From JAGNLA01 sp964639885 (lineage in GTDB: Bacteria > Caldisericota > Caldisericia > JAAYUI01), in assembly GCA_964639885.1 (NCBI GenBank), contig CAZXEH010000026.1:1-26467 (forward strand): 26,467 nt of DNA, read 5' to 3'. Every line of letters starts with the position of its first letter. Position 1 is the stretch's first letter. The position numbers and the translations under genes were made by a program. Under the pieces are notes generated by a model. The model was not told where the DNA came from. It made no database searches and saw nothing but the letters and a program-made list of their open reading frames with translations. Below are positions 7,373-16,174 of this stretch, one piece after another.

Positions 7373-8405
7373 AATACGAAGAGTTGAAAACAAACAGTTC
7401 AGGGAATCGTTGTTTGATGAGTACCTTGACCTTGTGCACACAAGAATGCTCGAATATTTTCCGGACAACAAGCCGCTTCCTGAAGCAATAATCAGGAGAT
7501 GGCTCGAGGATGATGAGAACGAAACGGTCATCAGCTTCAACGCTTTTCATCAGGGGCAGCTTGTCGGGCAAATGGATGTCATAACCAACTCCCAAACAAA
7601 TCCTGAATACGAAATAAACAAGGGCTTTGGCACGCTTATCGGATATGTCAGAAAAGAATTCAGGAACCAAGGCATTGGCTCGGAGCTTGCCAGAAAATCT
7701 CTCAAGACAGCAAGAGAAAACGGACTCAACACCCTCAAATTGAGTACACACAAAGAGTCGGGTGACAGGTTTGCGCAAAACCTTGGCGCTGTCATGACAT
7801 GTAAAATTTCAGGCATGAGACTCGAGATGAAAAATGTTGACCGGAACCTGATTGATGAGTGGCTCTCCATTCCTTCAAAAAACAATTCCAGCTGGTCGGT
7901 CGAACTGCATACGAAAGTAACAGAGCAGTTCATATCCGATGTTTTGGACTTGTCCTGTGCCATTCACAGAGATTTGATAAGCATCAACGGCAGCGATGCA
8001 AAAATTCTCAGGGAGGCTGAGGAAAAGGGCTTGAGAGACAGCGGTGTTTATTTGGAAAAATATATGAAAAACTACTACTGCTTTCTGGTCAAAGATGAAC
8101 ATGGCAAAACAATTGGCTATACAGAGGCTGGGATTGGCCATGAAGACCCTGAAAGAGTCAGACAGTATATAACAGGGGTGGCTACTGGCCAGAGAGGAAA
8201 AGGAGCCGGCAAGTACCTCAAGGCTTTGATGCTCGACCTGATCAGGACAAAACATCCTGAAGTAAGCGTCATCACCACAGGAAACAACGATCTGAACATG
8301 CCAATGCTTGGCATAAACACCAGACTCGGATTTACAAAGACAGATTGTGAAACCGGGTACAGGCTCATCATTGATGAAGCCCAAAAAAGACTGGAAATAA
8401 AATGA
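7356..8405 (+). CDS. Tandem-domain GNAT N-acetyltransferase
   Basis: Likely transfers an acetyl group from acetyl-CoA to an amine; the substrate is unknown. At 349 aa it holds two GNAT folds. The first (about 5-160) has the acetyl-CoA loop R-N-Q-G-I-G (103-108) followed by SELARKSLKTARENG. The second (about 180-345) has Q-R-G-K-G-A-G (279-285) followed by KYLKALMLDLIRTKHPEV and the C-terminal LGINTRLGF. Both loops look intact. The ribosome binding site AAAGGA (7347-7352) could serve ATG 7356 or, at a more usual distance, ATG 7362. The next gene overlaps by 4 bp (ATGA) and is a paralogue, so the two are translationally coupled. Double-GNAT enzymes include mycothiol synthase, but that assignment is not supported here. 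Confidence 0.8.
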   Translation: MTMDIEIRRVENKQFRESLFDEYLDLVHTRMLEYFPDNKPLPEAIIRRWLEDDENETVISFNAFHQGQLVGQMDVITNSQTNPEYEINKGFGTLIGYVRKEFRNQGIGSELARKSLKTARENGLNTLKLSTHKESGDRFAQNLGAVMTCKISGMRLEMKNVDRNLIDEWLSIPSKNNSSWSVELHTKVTEQFISDVLDLSCAIHRDLISINGSDAKILREAEEKGLRDSGVYLEKYMKNYYCFLVKDEHGKTIGYTEAGIGHEDPERVRQYITGVATGQRGKGAGKYLKALMLDLIRTKHPEVSVITTGNNDLNMPMLGINTRLGFTKTDCETGYRLIIDEAQKRLEIK

Positions 8406-9391
8406 AGATTGAGATCAGAAAAGTTGAAAAGGAAGCACTGCTGGGATTTTTTTTCAATGAACTGATGAAAGTCTATGAACATTTTTTCAAAACAACGGTG
8501 AGTGGTTTTTCCAGTGCAATCGAGGATCTCAAAAACAGGCTGTCCTCCAGGGAGTCGCTTGAGCACTGGTTCCTGGCTTTCGATGACGGGAGAATTGTTG
8601 GATTTTCATTGCTTGGCCATGACATACCCAAAAGAAAATCAGGATGGTTTGACGTTTTCTCTCTGGAAGGTTTTGACTTGTGCGCTTTGCCTTTGCTGGA
8701 AAAGGTGATCCGCACAGCACAAGAAAATGAGATTGAAAAAATAAGAACAAGCACTTATTCAAAGCAGACATGGGAACTGGTTGAATCTGTTGGCGGAAAA
8801 GCAATGAACACCTCGGTTGAGCGAACGCTGAGCCTGAAAGATTACGACTGGAGTGTCGTTGACAGTTGGCTGACGATCAACGGTAACGACTGGATCATAA
8901 AAAGATATGGCAGCATCAGTGAAGAGTTTGTTGAAGAGATTGCAGAACTGTCTTTTGACGCAGGCAATGAAGTTTGGGCGATGGACGGCTATCCGGTTGA
9001 TGACGACAAGGCAAAGCATGTCCAGTGGCTCAAGGGTTTGGACAAGCTTTACAGAGATGATGGGCTTACATTCGTCGGCTTAACGATAAGCCAGAAAAAT
9101 GCTGTTATTCTTGGATTTATTGAAGGCTCTATAAGCAAGGCTGAACCAGATTTCTTCTTGCAAAGGCTTGTTGCCGTCAAAAAAGATGAGAGAGGCAAAG
9201 GAATCGGTAAACACCTCAAGGCACTCATGCTTGACCACCTCAGAACCGGCCACCCTGAAGTTGTTAGGATCAAAACAACAAACAATGCAAACAACCACTC
9301 GGCAATAGCACTAAATGAGAAGCTTGGTTTCCAGATTGTCGGAACTTACAGGGATTATCGGATCGATGTAGCAAAGGCGGTTACATCATGA
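8402..9391 (+). CDS. GNAT acetyltransferase paralogue with degenerate N-terminal half
   Basis: A 329-residue paralogue of the preceding protein. Both begin with the same pattern (I-E-I-R-K/R-V-E) and share the C-terminal block G-K-G-x-G-K-x-L-K-A-L-M-L-D with the following R-T-x-H-P-E-V. The C-terminal domain keeps R-G-K-G-I-G (264-269). The N-terminal domain has lost the acetyl-CoA loop: where the R/QxxGxG helix should follow the beta strand there is GFDLCALPLLEKVIRTAQEN. This half is therefore probably structural or regulatory. The gene arose by tandem duplication and is coupled to its neighbour by an ATGA overlap. No terminator is evident before the next unit. Confidence 0.78.
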   Translation: MKIEIRKVEKEALLGFFFNELMKVYEHFFKTTVSGFSSAIEDLKNRLSSRESLEHWFLAFDDGRIVGFSLLGHDIPKRKSGWFDVFSLEGFDLCALPLLEKVIRTAQENEIEKIRTSTYSKQTWELVESVGGKAMNTSVERTLSLKDYDWSVVDSWLTINGNDWIIKRYGSISEEFVEEIAELSFDAGNEVWAMDGYPVDDDKAKHVQWLKGLDKLYRDDGLTFVGLTISQKNAVILGFIEGSISKAEPDFFLQRLVAVKKDERGKGIGKHLKALMLDHLRTGHPEVVRIKTTNNANNHSAIALNEKLGFQIVGTYRDYRIDVAKAVTS

Positions 9392-9515
9392 TTTACAAAA
9401 TCGAACCAATCTCTAAAAAGATATGAACGCACCAATGCTAACTATCAGCAGACAGGCTGGGAACGGAAAGATAAACCGAAATTCCCGGAAACCGGTATTT
9501 GTCCTGAAGCGTCAA

Positions 9516-9523
9516 TTGGAGGA
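9516..9523 (+). promoter_or_regulatory. Ribosome binding site deciding the start at 9528
   Basis: TTGGAGGA lies 4 nt before ATG 9528, and a signal peptide begins there. The longer frame from ATG 9423 would put 35 polar residues before the signal sequence and lacks a ribosome binding site. Confidence 0.75.
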
Positions 9524-9527
9524 TGGA

Positions 9528-11942
9528 ATGTGGAACCGGTTTCTTTTAGTCCTGATCGTTTCAGTCTTTTTTGTGCAACCTGCGCAAAACATGGGAGAGC
9601 AGCCTGAGTCAAAAGCGCCGTACATCCCAACAAACCCAATCAGCAAAACCGTTACGTCATCAATTTTTATTCCAGCCCAGAAACGTGAGCAATGGGACAC
9701 GATGCTGCCGATGAACGGGATATATCCAAACAATGTTGTTTATGACGAGAACCTCGATGAAATTGTCCGAGTGCCAAATGAAAGCGGGTTCTACTATTTA
9801 CTCGATGGCAAGCTCTCGTGCAGGAAATATCTGGATCAGGGAACCACTGACAGAACACCGACAAGCCTGATTGATGCTGGTGGCAAAAGGATGGTTGCCG
9901 GATCAGGTGTGGACGTCAACCCTTACATGAACACTTTCTACAACATCCATGACGACAGGATTGATTTCTACTTATTCGACAAGATGGAGCTGAAGTGTAG
10001 TGAAGATTACCAGAAGGGGTGGTATGTCTTGCCCATCTCTTATGAAAAAGTACTTTACATGAACTACGGTGTCGGTTTCAAAGTCATCGACTTGCACACG
10101 GGCAAGGTTTTAAAAACCGGTGATCAGAAGTATTTGGCCCAATGCGGAAACGGCTTGATCTGCGCTTACAAATCCTTTGTCTATGATGCAATCACTGATC
10201 GTGAATGCAAGCTGGCCGATCTTGGACTGGACAACTATTCAGAAGTTAAGATAAAAGATGATTGCGTAGATTTCTACATTCCAGATGATGACGGCATTGG
10301 TTTCAAATCCTGCAAGAGGCTCTCAAGGGTGGATGGAACCGTTGAAAACATCGAGTTCAACGGGTTGGGAAAAGACCACCTGATCGTAATTGGCTCCCGC
10401 AAAAAGCTTTTCCTTTTCAAAGACCTTTACGACACGCTCCTGATGTATGACGCACAGTCCGGAAAAGTGGCATGGACGCTGAAATTCGAGCAGCCATCAA
10501 GCATTTACGACACAATTATTTTGAGGGATTTGTCAAGAGCAATAGTTCAAACGATGGGCAAATACTACCTCATCGACATCACTGTCGGCAAAATCATAAA
10601 AGACATTCCAAGGGTCAACCTTGACCGCTGGATTCAAAGCTGCAAGGTTGGAAACAAGATTTTTTATCTCAGGCAAATGCTTTACTCAAGCCTTGATTGT
10701 GACTTGCTCTATTTTGATGGAGCGAAAGCCCAAAAAGTTGATATTCCATTCAAGCTTTCAAACTCCATGATCGACTCATCGGGAGACGACCTTATTGTGT
10801 GCAACGTAGAAGAGCGAGGCTTGACCGATAAAATCTGCCATGTCAAATACGCCATCCTAAATGCCAAAAGCATGGAGCTTTCAAAGGTTGAAGAGATCGA
10901 TTTTGACAATACCTCTCACACAGGCGAAGTAATCCTGAAACATCATTACCTCTTTGCCTTCGGCGGCATCTGGCAAAAGATGCTGAATCTTAAAACCGGT
11001 AAACAGGCTGTGGTGGTTGAAAATCCGAAAACACCTGTCTCAGATTTCAAAGTTGTCGTTTCCGACAACGTGATTTACGCAGCTCTTGGCTACAAGGATA
11101 AAAACATTGCAGTGTTCTATTCCTTTGAAGCAAAATCACTTCAGAGGCTCGCCATCTCGCAATCGGTCAGCCTGTCCCCTGGAAACAAACTGCCCAGCTT
11201 CTATTACGCCGACGACAACCTTGCAATCACTTCAGCCTTAAGCCAGACGGTTGTTTGCGACTGCAACGGCAAGATCACAAAGATTCAGGGTCAGCCTGTG
11301 TTTTATGATGACGGTCAACTTTACGTTTCGCTTGGCGTGTTGCTCAGGAAGGTTGATCTGGCAACATTTGAACAGACCGACATTCATGAAAGCTACAACA
11401 ATAGATGGGTCTTGTACAAGTCTGGAAACGATCTCTTTGACGGAAACAAGCTCATGAACGAAAAATTTGAAGTAGTCCAGACTGACATGAGGCTGAGCCA
11501 CATCAATGATCTCAACGGCAAGCTTTACGGGTGGTGGAACTCTGGGCAGACAATCGAGCTGAAGCCGTGCCCGATTTACAAGTTGTCAAAGCCGGAGAAT
11601 GGCCTGCTCGAGCTTTCAAACCTGAGAGCAGACGGATTGGCCGACGATCTTTCCGGTCACTTGGTCATATATGGTTCAAAAACAGCTGAAATTGCTGGAT
11701 ATTACACAACTTTGCAGGAAGTGATTTTCGATGCCATAAAACAGGGCGAGACCAGAAGAATCAGCTATGACGACAAAAAGATTGAAGACTTCAAGTATCT
11801 GCACATTCTGGTGTTTTCAAACGGTGTCTACAGGAACCCGAGCGTAATTCAAAACAGTGTAAAATACTTCGGTGGCTTCCTCGTTGGCGACAAAACCGAG
11901 ACTATCTGGGGAGGGTCATTTGTCAGACAGGACAATCAATGA
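9528..11942 (+). CDS. Secreted propeller-like protein, paralogue A
   Basis: An 804-residue exported protein of unknown role. The signal peptide is MWNRFLLVLIVSVFFVQPAQ. The mature part is rich in short repeated beta patterns of the PQQ/quinoprotein propeller type, for instance DLHTGKVLKTGDQKYL, YDAQSGKVAWTLKFE and DITVGKIIKDIP. These units, with D-x-x-x-G-K-x-x-W spacing, recur through residues 150-600. No catalytic or metal motif stands out. The downstream gene encodes a paralogue of nearly equal length, and both begin their mature parts with a matching stretch (P-x-I-P then I-F/Y-I-P). The pair is probably one transcript. Propeller proteins of this sort often serve as scaffolds or binders in the periplasm or on the surface; a specific function is not supported. 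Confidence 0.7.
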   Translation: MWNRFLLVLIVSVFFVQPAQNMGEQPESKAPYIPTNPISKTVTSSIFIPAQKREQWDTMLPMNGIYPNNVVYDENLDEIVRVPNESGFYYLLDGKLSCRKYLDQGTTDRTPTSLIDAGGKRMVAGSGVDVNPYMNTFYNIHDDRIDFYLFDKMELKCSEDYQKGWYVLPISYEKVLYMNYGVGFKVIDLHTGKVLKTGDQKYLAQCGNGLICAYKSFVYDAITDRECKLADLGLDNYSEVKIKDDCVDFYIPDDDGIGFKSCKRLSRVDGTVENIEFNGLGKDHLIVIGSRKKLFLFKDLYDTLLMYDAQSGKVAWTLKFEQPSSIYDTIILRDLSRAIVQTMGKYYLIDITVGKIIKDIPRVNLDRWIQSCKVGNKIFYLRQMLYSSLDCDLLYFDGAKAQKVDIPFKLSNSMIDSSGDDLIVCNVEERGLTDKICHVKYAILNAKSMELSKVEEIDFDNTSHTGEVILKHHYLFAFGGIWQKMLNLKTGKQAVVVENPKTPVSDFKVVVSDNVIYAALGYKDKNIAVFYSFEAKSLQRLAISQSVSLSPGNKLPSFYYADDNLAITSALSQTVVCDCNGKITKIQGQPVFYDDGQLYVSLGVLLRKVDLATFEQTDIHESYNNRWVLYKSGNDLFDGNKLMNEKFEVVQTDMRLSHINDLNGKLYGWWNSGQTIELKPCPIYKLSKPENGLLELSNLRADGLADDLSGHLVIYGSKTAEIAGYYTTLQEVIFDAIKQGETRRISYDDKKIEDFKYLHILVFSNGVYRNPSVIQNSVKYFGGFLVGDKTETIWGGSFVRQDNQ

Positions 11943-11943
11943 A

Positions 11944-14346
11944 ATGAAAAAAAACTTGATTTTGCTGCTTGTTTTTGTGGCATCCCTTGTGCCGGCAATC
12001 AAAGCGGAAGAAATGAAAGCTGTTCCCCTGATTCCGTGCAATTCGATAGGCGCTGAAACGATTAGCGAAATCTATATCCCTGACAATATGAGCCAGAAAT
12101 TTTCAATGAAGGACGACAAGCGTTTCTCCGGGAACACGGTCATTTTGGATCAGGAATTGAATTTTGTTGCAAGGACGCCGGCTATAAACGGGAATTACTG
12201 GCTGGACGGCAAAAAGAGCGCCTGGCAGACTTCTCTGAACGTGAACTACGCCGGAAGTTTTCCACCGCCATCATTGCTTGAGATGGACGGGAAATCGTGG
12301 TACCTGCCAAGCTGTTGTGTGGCGTGCCCGCTTGACAACCTTTGTGTAGAGTGGGCTTCATCCGGTTTGATCTTCAAAGAGCTTGGCACCGGTGCAAATA
12401 TTTGCGCGCTTGCGGGGGAAACGCTCCTGCCACAGCAGTATGAAGTTTATCAAGCCGGTTCTGGCATGGTTGGCTTTATCGACAAAAATAGAACATTCAA
12501 GCTGGTTGATTTGAAAGCCGGAAAGGTTGTTGAAAGCGTGGCTGATGGCACACATTGGGACATCGGCAACGGTTATTTTGTGACACCAAGTCTGATTTAT
12601 CGCATAAAGGATCGAACAAGCACTGACATCTCCAGCCTTGAGTTGAAACCATACACGAACTTTGCGATAAAAAAAGACCACATCGAATTTTATGCAGACA
12701 AAACCATTGGTTATCCGGCAAAAATGCTGCCAAACCCTCAGATTCTGGAAGTTGACTTCAATGGCAAACTCCTGAAAAAAGTTGAGCTGAAGCTGCCTCA
12801 AATAACGAAGATCATTGGTACGGAAGGCAAACTGGCTCTGCTTCAGACCGGCAACGAATTTGACTCGGATCCCAGACGTTTGTGGGCGATGGACACGCAG
12901 TCAGGCAAAGAAGTCTGGAGCATCGACCTGGAACCGCTAGGGTCGGAAGTGCTTAAATCATGGATTGTTGCGGATAATTTCCCAAAACTTCTGGCACAGA
13001 CCTGGACAGAAAACCTCAGAATCGACATCAACTCCGGAAAGATCGAAAAAAAGGTTGACAGCAGAGGAATGCAGACTGTCACCAAAACGGTTGTGGCAAA
13101 CAAATTTTTATTTTGTGGTCAGTCGTATGTATACAAAAACCAGTTCAAATCAGTGCTTGTCAAAACTGGAACCGATGGCAGGTCAGAAGTTGTCGGGCTT
13201 CCGTTTGAGCCAGAAATCATGCTGCTTGACTCGGACGAGAGAAAAATATTCATTGTCAGTCAGGGGAAAGATTCGATTCAGACGGCGTCGGTTGATGCAG
13301 TAACCGGAGAAGTAGTCGCTGGTTCGTGTTTTGATGTGGATGAAAATCGGAGTGTGAAACTCGAGAAAAACTTTATGGCAGTTGACTCAAAAAAGAAGCT
13401 GGCAATTGTGAATCTGGAAAACAAAAAATCAATTGAAATCATGAAGTCTTCAGACCAGTTTTCGATCAAAGCTTCGCAGTCGCACCTTTATGTTCTTTGC
13501 GCAGACCTTTTTACTTTGAAGCCAACGCTTTTTGTTTACGATAGCAAGCTGAACCCGGTTTCAAAAACACCGCTTCCAAAGAACACCAACACAATCCTTG
13601 CAGCAAACGATATCTGGGTGGTGATGAACGGTTGTATTTCGGACTGCAACGGAAACCTGCAACAGTTTGACGGAGGCTGCATAAAACTTGATGGCAATAT
13701 GCTCTGGGCCGGTTTTAGCCAGTCAAAGTCTGTGGTGTACAGGATCAATCTTGCCACAGGCGAGAAGACGCTGCTTGAGGGTGTATCAACTATCAATCCA
13801 ATACGATCATCGATCCCTGGCTATAACTTTGACGGTTTCAACGCTTACGATTCCGATTTCAAAATCACGCAGTGCCCGTTCAGGTTCACCTGGGCTGAGG
13901 AAATTGATGGGGAATTCTGGGGTGGTTTCGATGGAATGTATGGTGTTGCAGCACAACTCAAGCCTTCTCCGTCATATTCAGTGGAAATGAGCGATGACGG
14001 CAACGTAAAGATCACCAACACCTCAACACAGTTTGCCCTCTCTGGCAGCGTTGTGTCTGGAACTTTTGAAGGAAAGACTGTTTCAGGCGTCACAGGTTTT
14101 GGCAGGCAAATGGACTTTCCATTTCTTGAGCCTGGCCAATCCTTCACGTTCAAGGCTAATACCGAGAGAAACCTCTGTCTGGCAATCGTTTCCAATGGAA
14201 TGAGCGAACGTGAGGTGCCGCCGAACAAGCCAATGTTTTCCGGCACCCCGATTTCCGACAGGGAACCGGAAACAATCTATATTGTTGCTTGGATGAAAAC
14301 CAGCACCGGTTTTGAAAGACTGAAGCTCAGGGATTTCGACTTCTGA
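11944..14346 (+). CDS. Secreted propeller-like protein, paralogue B
   Basis: An 800-residue exported paralogue of the preceding gene, starting 1 nt after its stop. The signal peptide is MKKNLILLLVFVASLVPAIKA. Shared landmarks include VPLIPCNSI.., the SEIYIP stretch, YWLDGKKSA (YYLLDGKLS in A) and MDTQSGKEVWSIDLE (YDAQSGKVAWTLKFE in A). The C-terminal part (about 640-740) looks like an extra Ig-type domain (VEMSDDGNVKITNTSTQFALSGSVV). The start at 11944 is preferred over an in-frame ATG at 11872, which overlaps the previous gene by 71 nt and lacks a signal sequence. Only a weak GGA (11930s) precedes it, so translation probably depends on reinitiation after gene A. No terminator is visible downstream. 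Confidence 0.7.
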   Translation: MKKNLILLLVFVASLVPAIKAEEMKAVPLIPCNSIGAETISEIYIPDNMSQKFSMKDDKRFSGNTVILDQELNFVARTPAINGNYWLDGKKSAWQTSLNVNYAGSFPPPSLLEMDGKSWYLPSCCVACPLDNLCVEWASSGLIFKELGTGANICALAGETLLPQQYEVYQAGSGMVGFIDKNRTFKLVDLKAGKVVESVADGTHWDIGNGYFVTPSLIYRIKDRTSTDISSLELKPYTNFAIKKDHIEFYADKTIGYPAKMLPNPQILEVDFNGKLLKKVELKLPQITKIIGTEGKLALLQTGNEFDSDPRRLWAMDTQSGKEVWSIDLEPLGSEVLKSWIVADNFPKLLAQTWTENLRIDINSGKIEKKVDSRGMQTVTKTVVANKFLFCGQSYVYKNQFKSVLVKTGTDGRSEVVGLPFEPEIMLLDSDERKIFIVSQGKDSIQTASVDAVTGEVVAGSCFDVDENRSVKLEKNFMAVDSKKKLAIVNLENKKSIEIMKSSDQFSIKASQSHLYVLCADLFTLKPTLFVYDSKLNPVSKTPLPKNTNTILAANDIWVVMNGCISDCNGNLQQFDGGCIKLDGNMLWAGFSQSKSVVYRINLATGEKTLLEGVSTINPIRSSIPGYNFDGFNAYDSDFKITQCPFRFTWAEEIDGEFWGGFDGMYGVAAQLKPSPSYSVEMSDDGNVKITNTSTQFALSGSVVSGTFEGKTVSGVTGFGRQMDFPFLEPGQSFTFKANTERNLCLAIVSNGMSEREVPPNKPMFSGTPISDREPETIYIVAWMKTSTGFERLKLRDFDF

Positions 14347-14422
14347 GTAATAATTCAAGTATATACAAGTAATTTAAGTCCAGTTTATGACATTAAGAAG
14401 AAAAAAATTGATTTTTCCATTC

Positions 14423-14467
14423 TTGAAATAAAGGTACCAACTGCTACCGTAATAAAACCGTAATAAA
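14423..14467 (+). promoter_or_regulatory. cbi promoter with tandem 11-bp repeat
   Basis: A -35 box TTGAAA (14423-14428), a 16-nt spacer and a -10 box TACCGT (14445-14450) are followed by two head-to-tail copies of ACCGTAATAAA (14446-14456 and 14457-14467). The repeat covers the -10 box and the expected transcription start and stops just before the ribosome binding site AGGAGGT (14472-14478). A metal-responsive repressor could bind there; this is inference from position. I see no cobalamin or NiCo riboswitch fold in the short leader. Confidence 0.4.
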
Positions 14468-14484
14468 TTACAGGAGGTTTTTTC

Positions 14485-15129
14485 ATGCACATTCCCGATG
14501 GATTTGTCTCCGTGCCAGTTGCATTGACTACAATCGGTGCATCCGGCATCTCTTTGGGTTTTTCAATCTGGAAGACCACAAAGACACTCGTTGAGAAGCA
14601 GGTTCCCCTGCTTGCCGTTTCGGCAGCCTTCATCTTTGCTGCCCAGATGCTGAATTTCCCTGTTGCTGTTGGAACATCCGGCCACTTTCTTGGAGCGCTC
14701 CTTGCAGCTATTTTGCTTGGGCCATGGGCTTCGTTTATCGTGATGACCATTGTTCTGGTGCTTCAGGCGCTCATCTTCAAGGATGGCGGACTGTTTGCCC
14801 TCGGCGCCAACATCTTCAACATGGGCTTTGTCGGTGGAGTCCTGAGCACATGGATTTTCATGGGATTAAAGGCCATCATGCCAAAGAAGAAAAGCGTATT
14901 CCTGGCGCTTGTCGGTGTGGTTGCGTGGCTGTCCGTGATTCTTGCTTCATTTGCCTGTTCGGTTGAGCTTGGAGTCTCGGGCACGTTTGAATTTGTGCCG
15001 GTCACTTTGTCGATGTTTGTGGTTCACGCAATCATCGGTGTTGGCGAAGCGCTGATCACAGTTGCTGTTGTCTCGGTTGTGCTTTCGGTCAGGCCTGATC
15101 TTGTTGCACTCTGGGGAGGCGAGCAATGA
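14485..15129 (+). CDS. cbiM: ECF cobalt/nickel transporter substrate-binding membrane protein CbiM
   Basis: The S-component of an energy-coupling factor importer for Co2+ or Ni2+, 214 aa, integral to the inner membrane. It begins MHIPDGF; the free N-terminal Met-His of CbiM/NikM proteins inserts into the protein core and binds the metal. About six hydrophobic segments follow, with the conserved stretch around residues 50-85 (AAQMLNFPVAVGTSGHFLG) that contributes the other ligands, and HAIIGVGEALIT near residue 182. A strong AGGAGGT lies 6 nt upstream of the ATG. Next come cbiN, cbiQ and cbiO with 4-bp overlaps, a complete transporter. Cobalt and nickel versions cannot be told apart from this sequence, and no cobalamin or nickel-enzyme gene is in the window. 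Confidence 0.92.
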   Translation: MHIPDGFVSVPVALTTIGASGISLGFSIWKTTKTLVEKQVPLLAVSAAFIFAAQMLNFPVAVGTSGHFLGALLAAILLGPWASFIVMTIVLVLQALIFKDGGLFALGANIFNMGFVGGVLSTWIFMGLKAIMPKKKSVFLALVGVVAWLSVILASFACSVELGVSGTFEFVPVTLSMFVVHAIIGVGEALITVAVVSVVLSVRPDLVALWGGEQ

Positions 15130-15419
15130 ACAGAAACTTTTGGTTTATAATCGCCGGGCTGGTTTTGGCTCTTGTTCTGGCTGTGTTCATCTCACCTTTT
15201 GCTTCACCTTCACCAGATGGGCTTGAGAGGGTGGCGCAAGACAAGGGTTTTCTTGAAAAGGCAGTGGATTCCGGTTTAAATTCTCCTTTGCCGGATTACA
15301 CGACTCCGGGTGTTGAAGATGCCGGTTTATCGACCGGTATTGCCGGTGGCATTGGCGTTATTGCCGTTTTCGGTGTAGGCCTTGGCGTTGCGTTCATTTT
15401 GAAGAAAAGGAAAGCTTGA
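15126..15419 (+). CDS. cbiN: CbiN-like PDGLE-domain accessory protein
   Basis: A 97-residue membrane protein with one transmembrane helix at each end (about 5-24 and 72-91) and an extracytoplasmic loop between. The first helix is followed by the family signature P-D-G-L-E (31-35) and E-R-V-A-Q-D-K-G-F. In CbiMNQO and NikMN systems this two-helix subunit is needed for metal uptake by the M component. The start codon overlaps the end of cbiM (ATGA, 4 bp). In many genomes this domain is fused to CbiM; here it is separate. Confidence 0.88.
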   Translation: MNRNFWFIIAGLVLALVLAVFISPFASPSPDGLERVAQDKGFLEKAVDSGLNSPLPDYTTPGVEDAGLSTGIAGGIGVIAVFGVGLGVAFILKKRKA

Positions 15420-16174
15420 GACACGACTTTCTCGACTCCCACTGCCACAAGGGCAGCCCAATGTGTACGCTTGACCCGAGGGCCAAGCTCCTTGCAACTC
15501 TCGCTTTCATCATCTCGATAACACTGCTCCCGCCAAACGCTTGGTGGGCTTATCTGGCATTTTTTGCGGTTGTGACCGTTTTTGTCGTTGCAAGCAGGAT
15601 CAGCCTGTCACACTATTTTCAGGCGCTGCTTGTGATTTTGCCGTTGCTCCTGGCTCTTTCAGCTGCGACACCGTTCCTCAGGCCTGGCATTGCCGGGCTT
15701 GAGGCTGAAAAGATTGGAATTGTCAGCTATAGATTGACAGCGCTATTCGGGTTGGTTGCAAAGACCCTGCTTTCATATGTGTTCTCGCTCGTGCTACTTT
15801 TCACAACCAGCTTCACAAGGCTCATGGAAGCTTTCGAACGTCTGGGCATTCCAAAAATTTTCGTGATGACAGCCAATTTTGCCTACAGGTACCAGTTTGT
15901 GATTGTTGATGAGGCTGAAAGGCTTGTCAGATCAAGAAATTCAAGGCTCTGGCAGCCCAGATTCATCACCCAGGCAAAAACTATTGGCTACATGGCAGGA
16001 ACTTTGTTTCTGAGGTCTTACGAACGGTCGGAGCGGGTCTACATGGCCATGTCTTCGCGAGGTTTTGACGGGAGCTTCAGAACTCATGCACAAATGAAAA
16101 TCGTTGCAGGCGACATCGTCTACATTTTCTCCTGTGCCGTTTCAATTGCCGTAATATGGATGTTGTTTGTATGA
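15416..16174 (+). CDS. cbiQ: ECF transporter T-component CbiQ
   Basis: The transmembrane coupling subunit of the cobalt/nickel ECF importer, 252 aa. The N-terminal S-P-x-x-x-L-D-P-R-A-K-L-L pattern is typical of CbiQ/EcfT. Hydrophobic segments cover residues 24-130, and the coupling helices include D-E-A-E-R-L-V-R-S-R (165-174) and the A-M-S-S-R-G-F motif (211-217) that docks into the ATPase. The start is TTG at 15416, overlapping the cbiN stop by 4 bp (TTGA); AAGGAAA just upstream supports it. The gene overlaps cbiO by 4 bp, so all four subunits are translationally coupled. Confidence 0.9.
   Translation: MRHDFLDSHCHKGSPMCTLDPRAKLLATLAFIISITLLPPNAWWAYLAFFAVVTVFVVASRISLSHYFQALLVILPLLLALSAATPFLRPGIAGLEAEKIGIVSYRLTALFGLVAKTLLSYVFSLVLLFTTSFTRLMEAFERLGIPKIFVMTANFAYRYQFVIVDEAERLVRSRNSRLWQPRFITQAKTIGYMAGTLFLRSYERSERVYMAMSSRGFDGSFRTHAQMKIVAGDIVYIFSCAVSIAVIWMLFV

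Noticed and set aside
9423..9527. N-terminal extension of the first propeller-like gene
   Set aside because: It would place 35 polar residues before a good signal peptide, and a strong ribosome binding site serves ATG 9528.
11872..11943. Earlier start of the second propeller-like gene
   Set aside because: It overlaps the upstream gene by 71 nt; the signal peptide starts at ATG 11944.
14347..14484. Cobalamin or NiCo riboswitch upstream of cbiM
   Set aside because: The gap is short and AT-rich; I find no B12 box and no paired conserved stems, only the tandem 11-mer.
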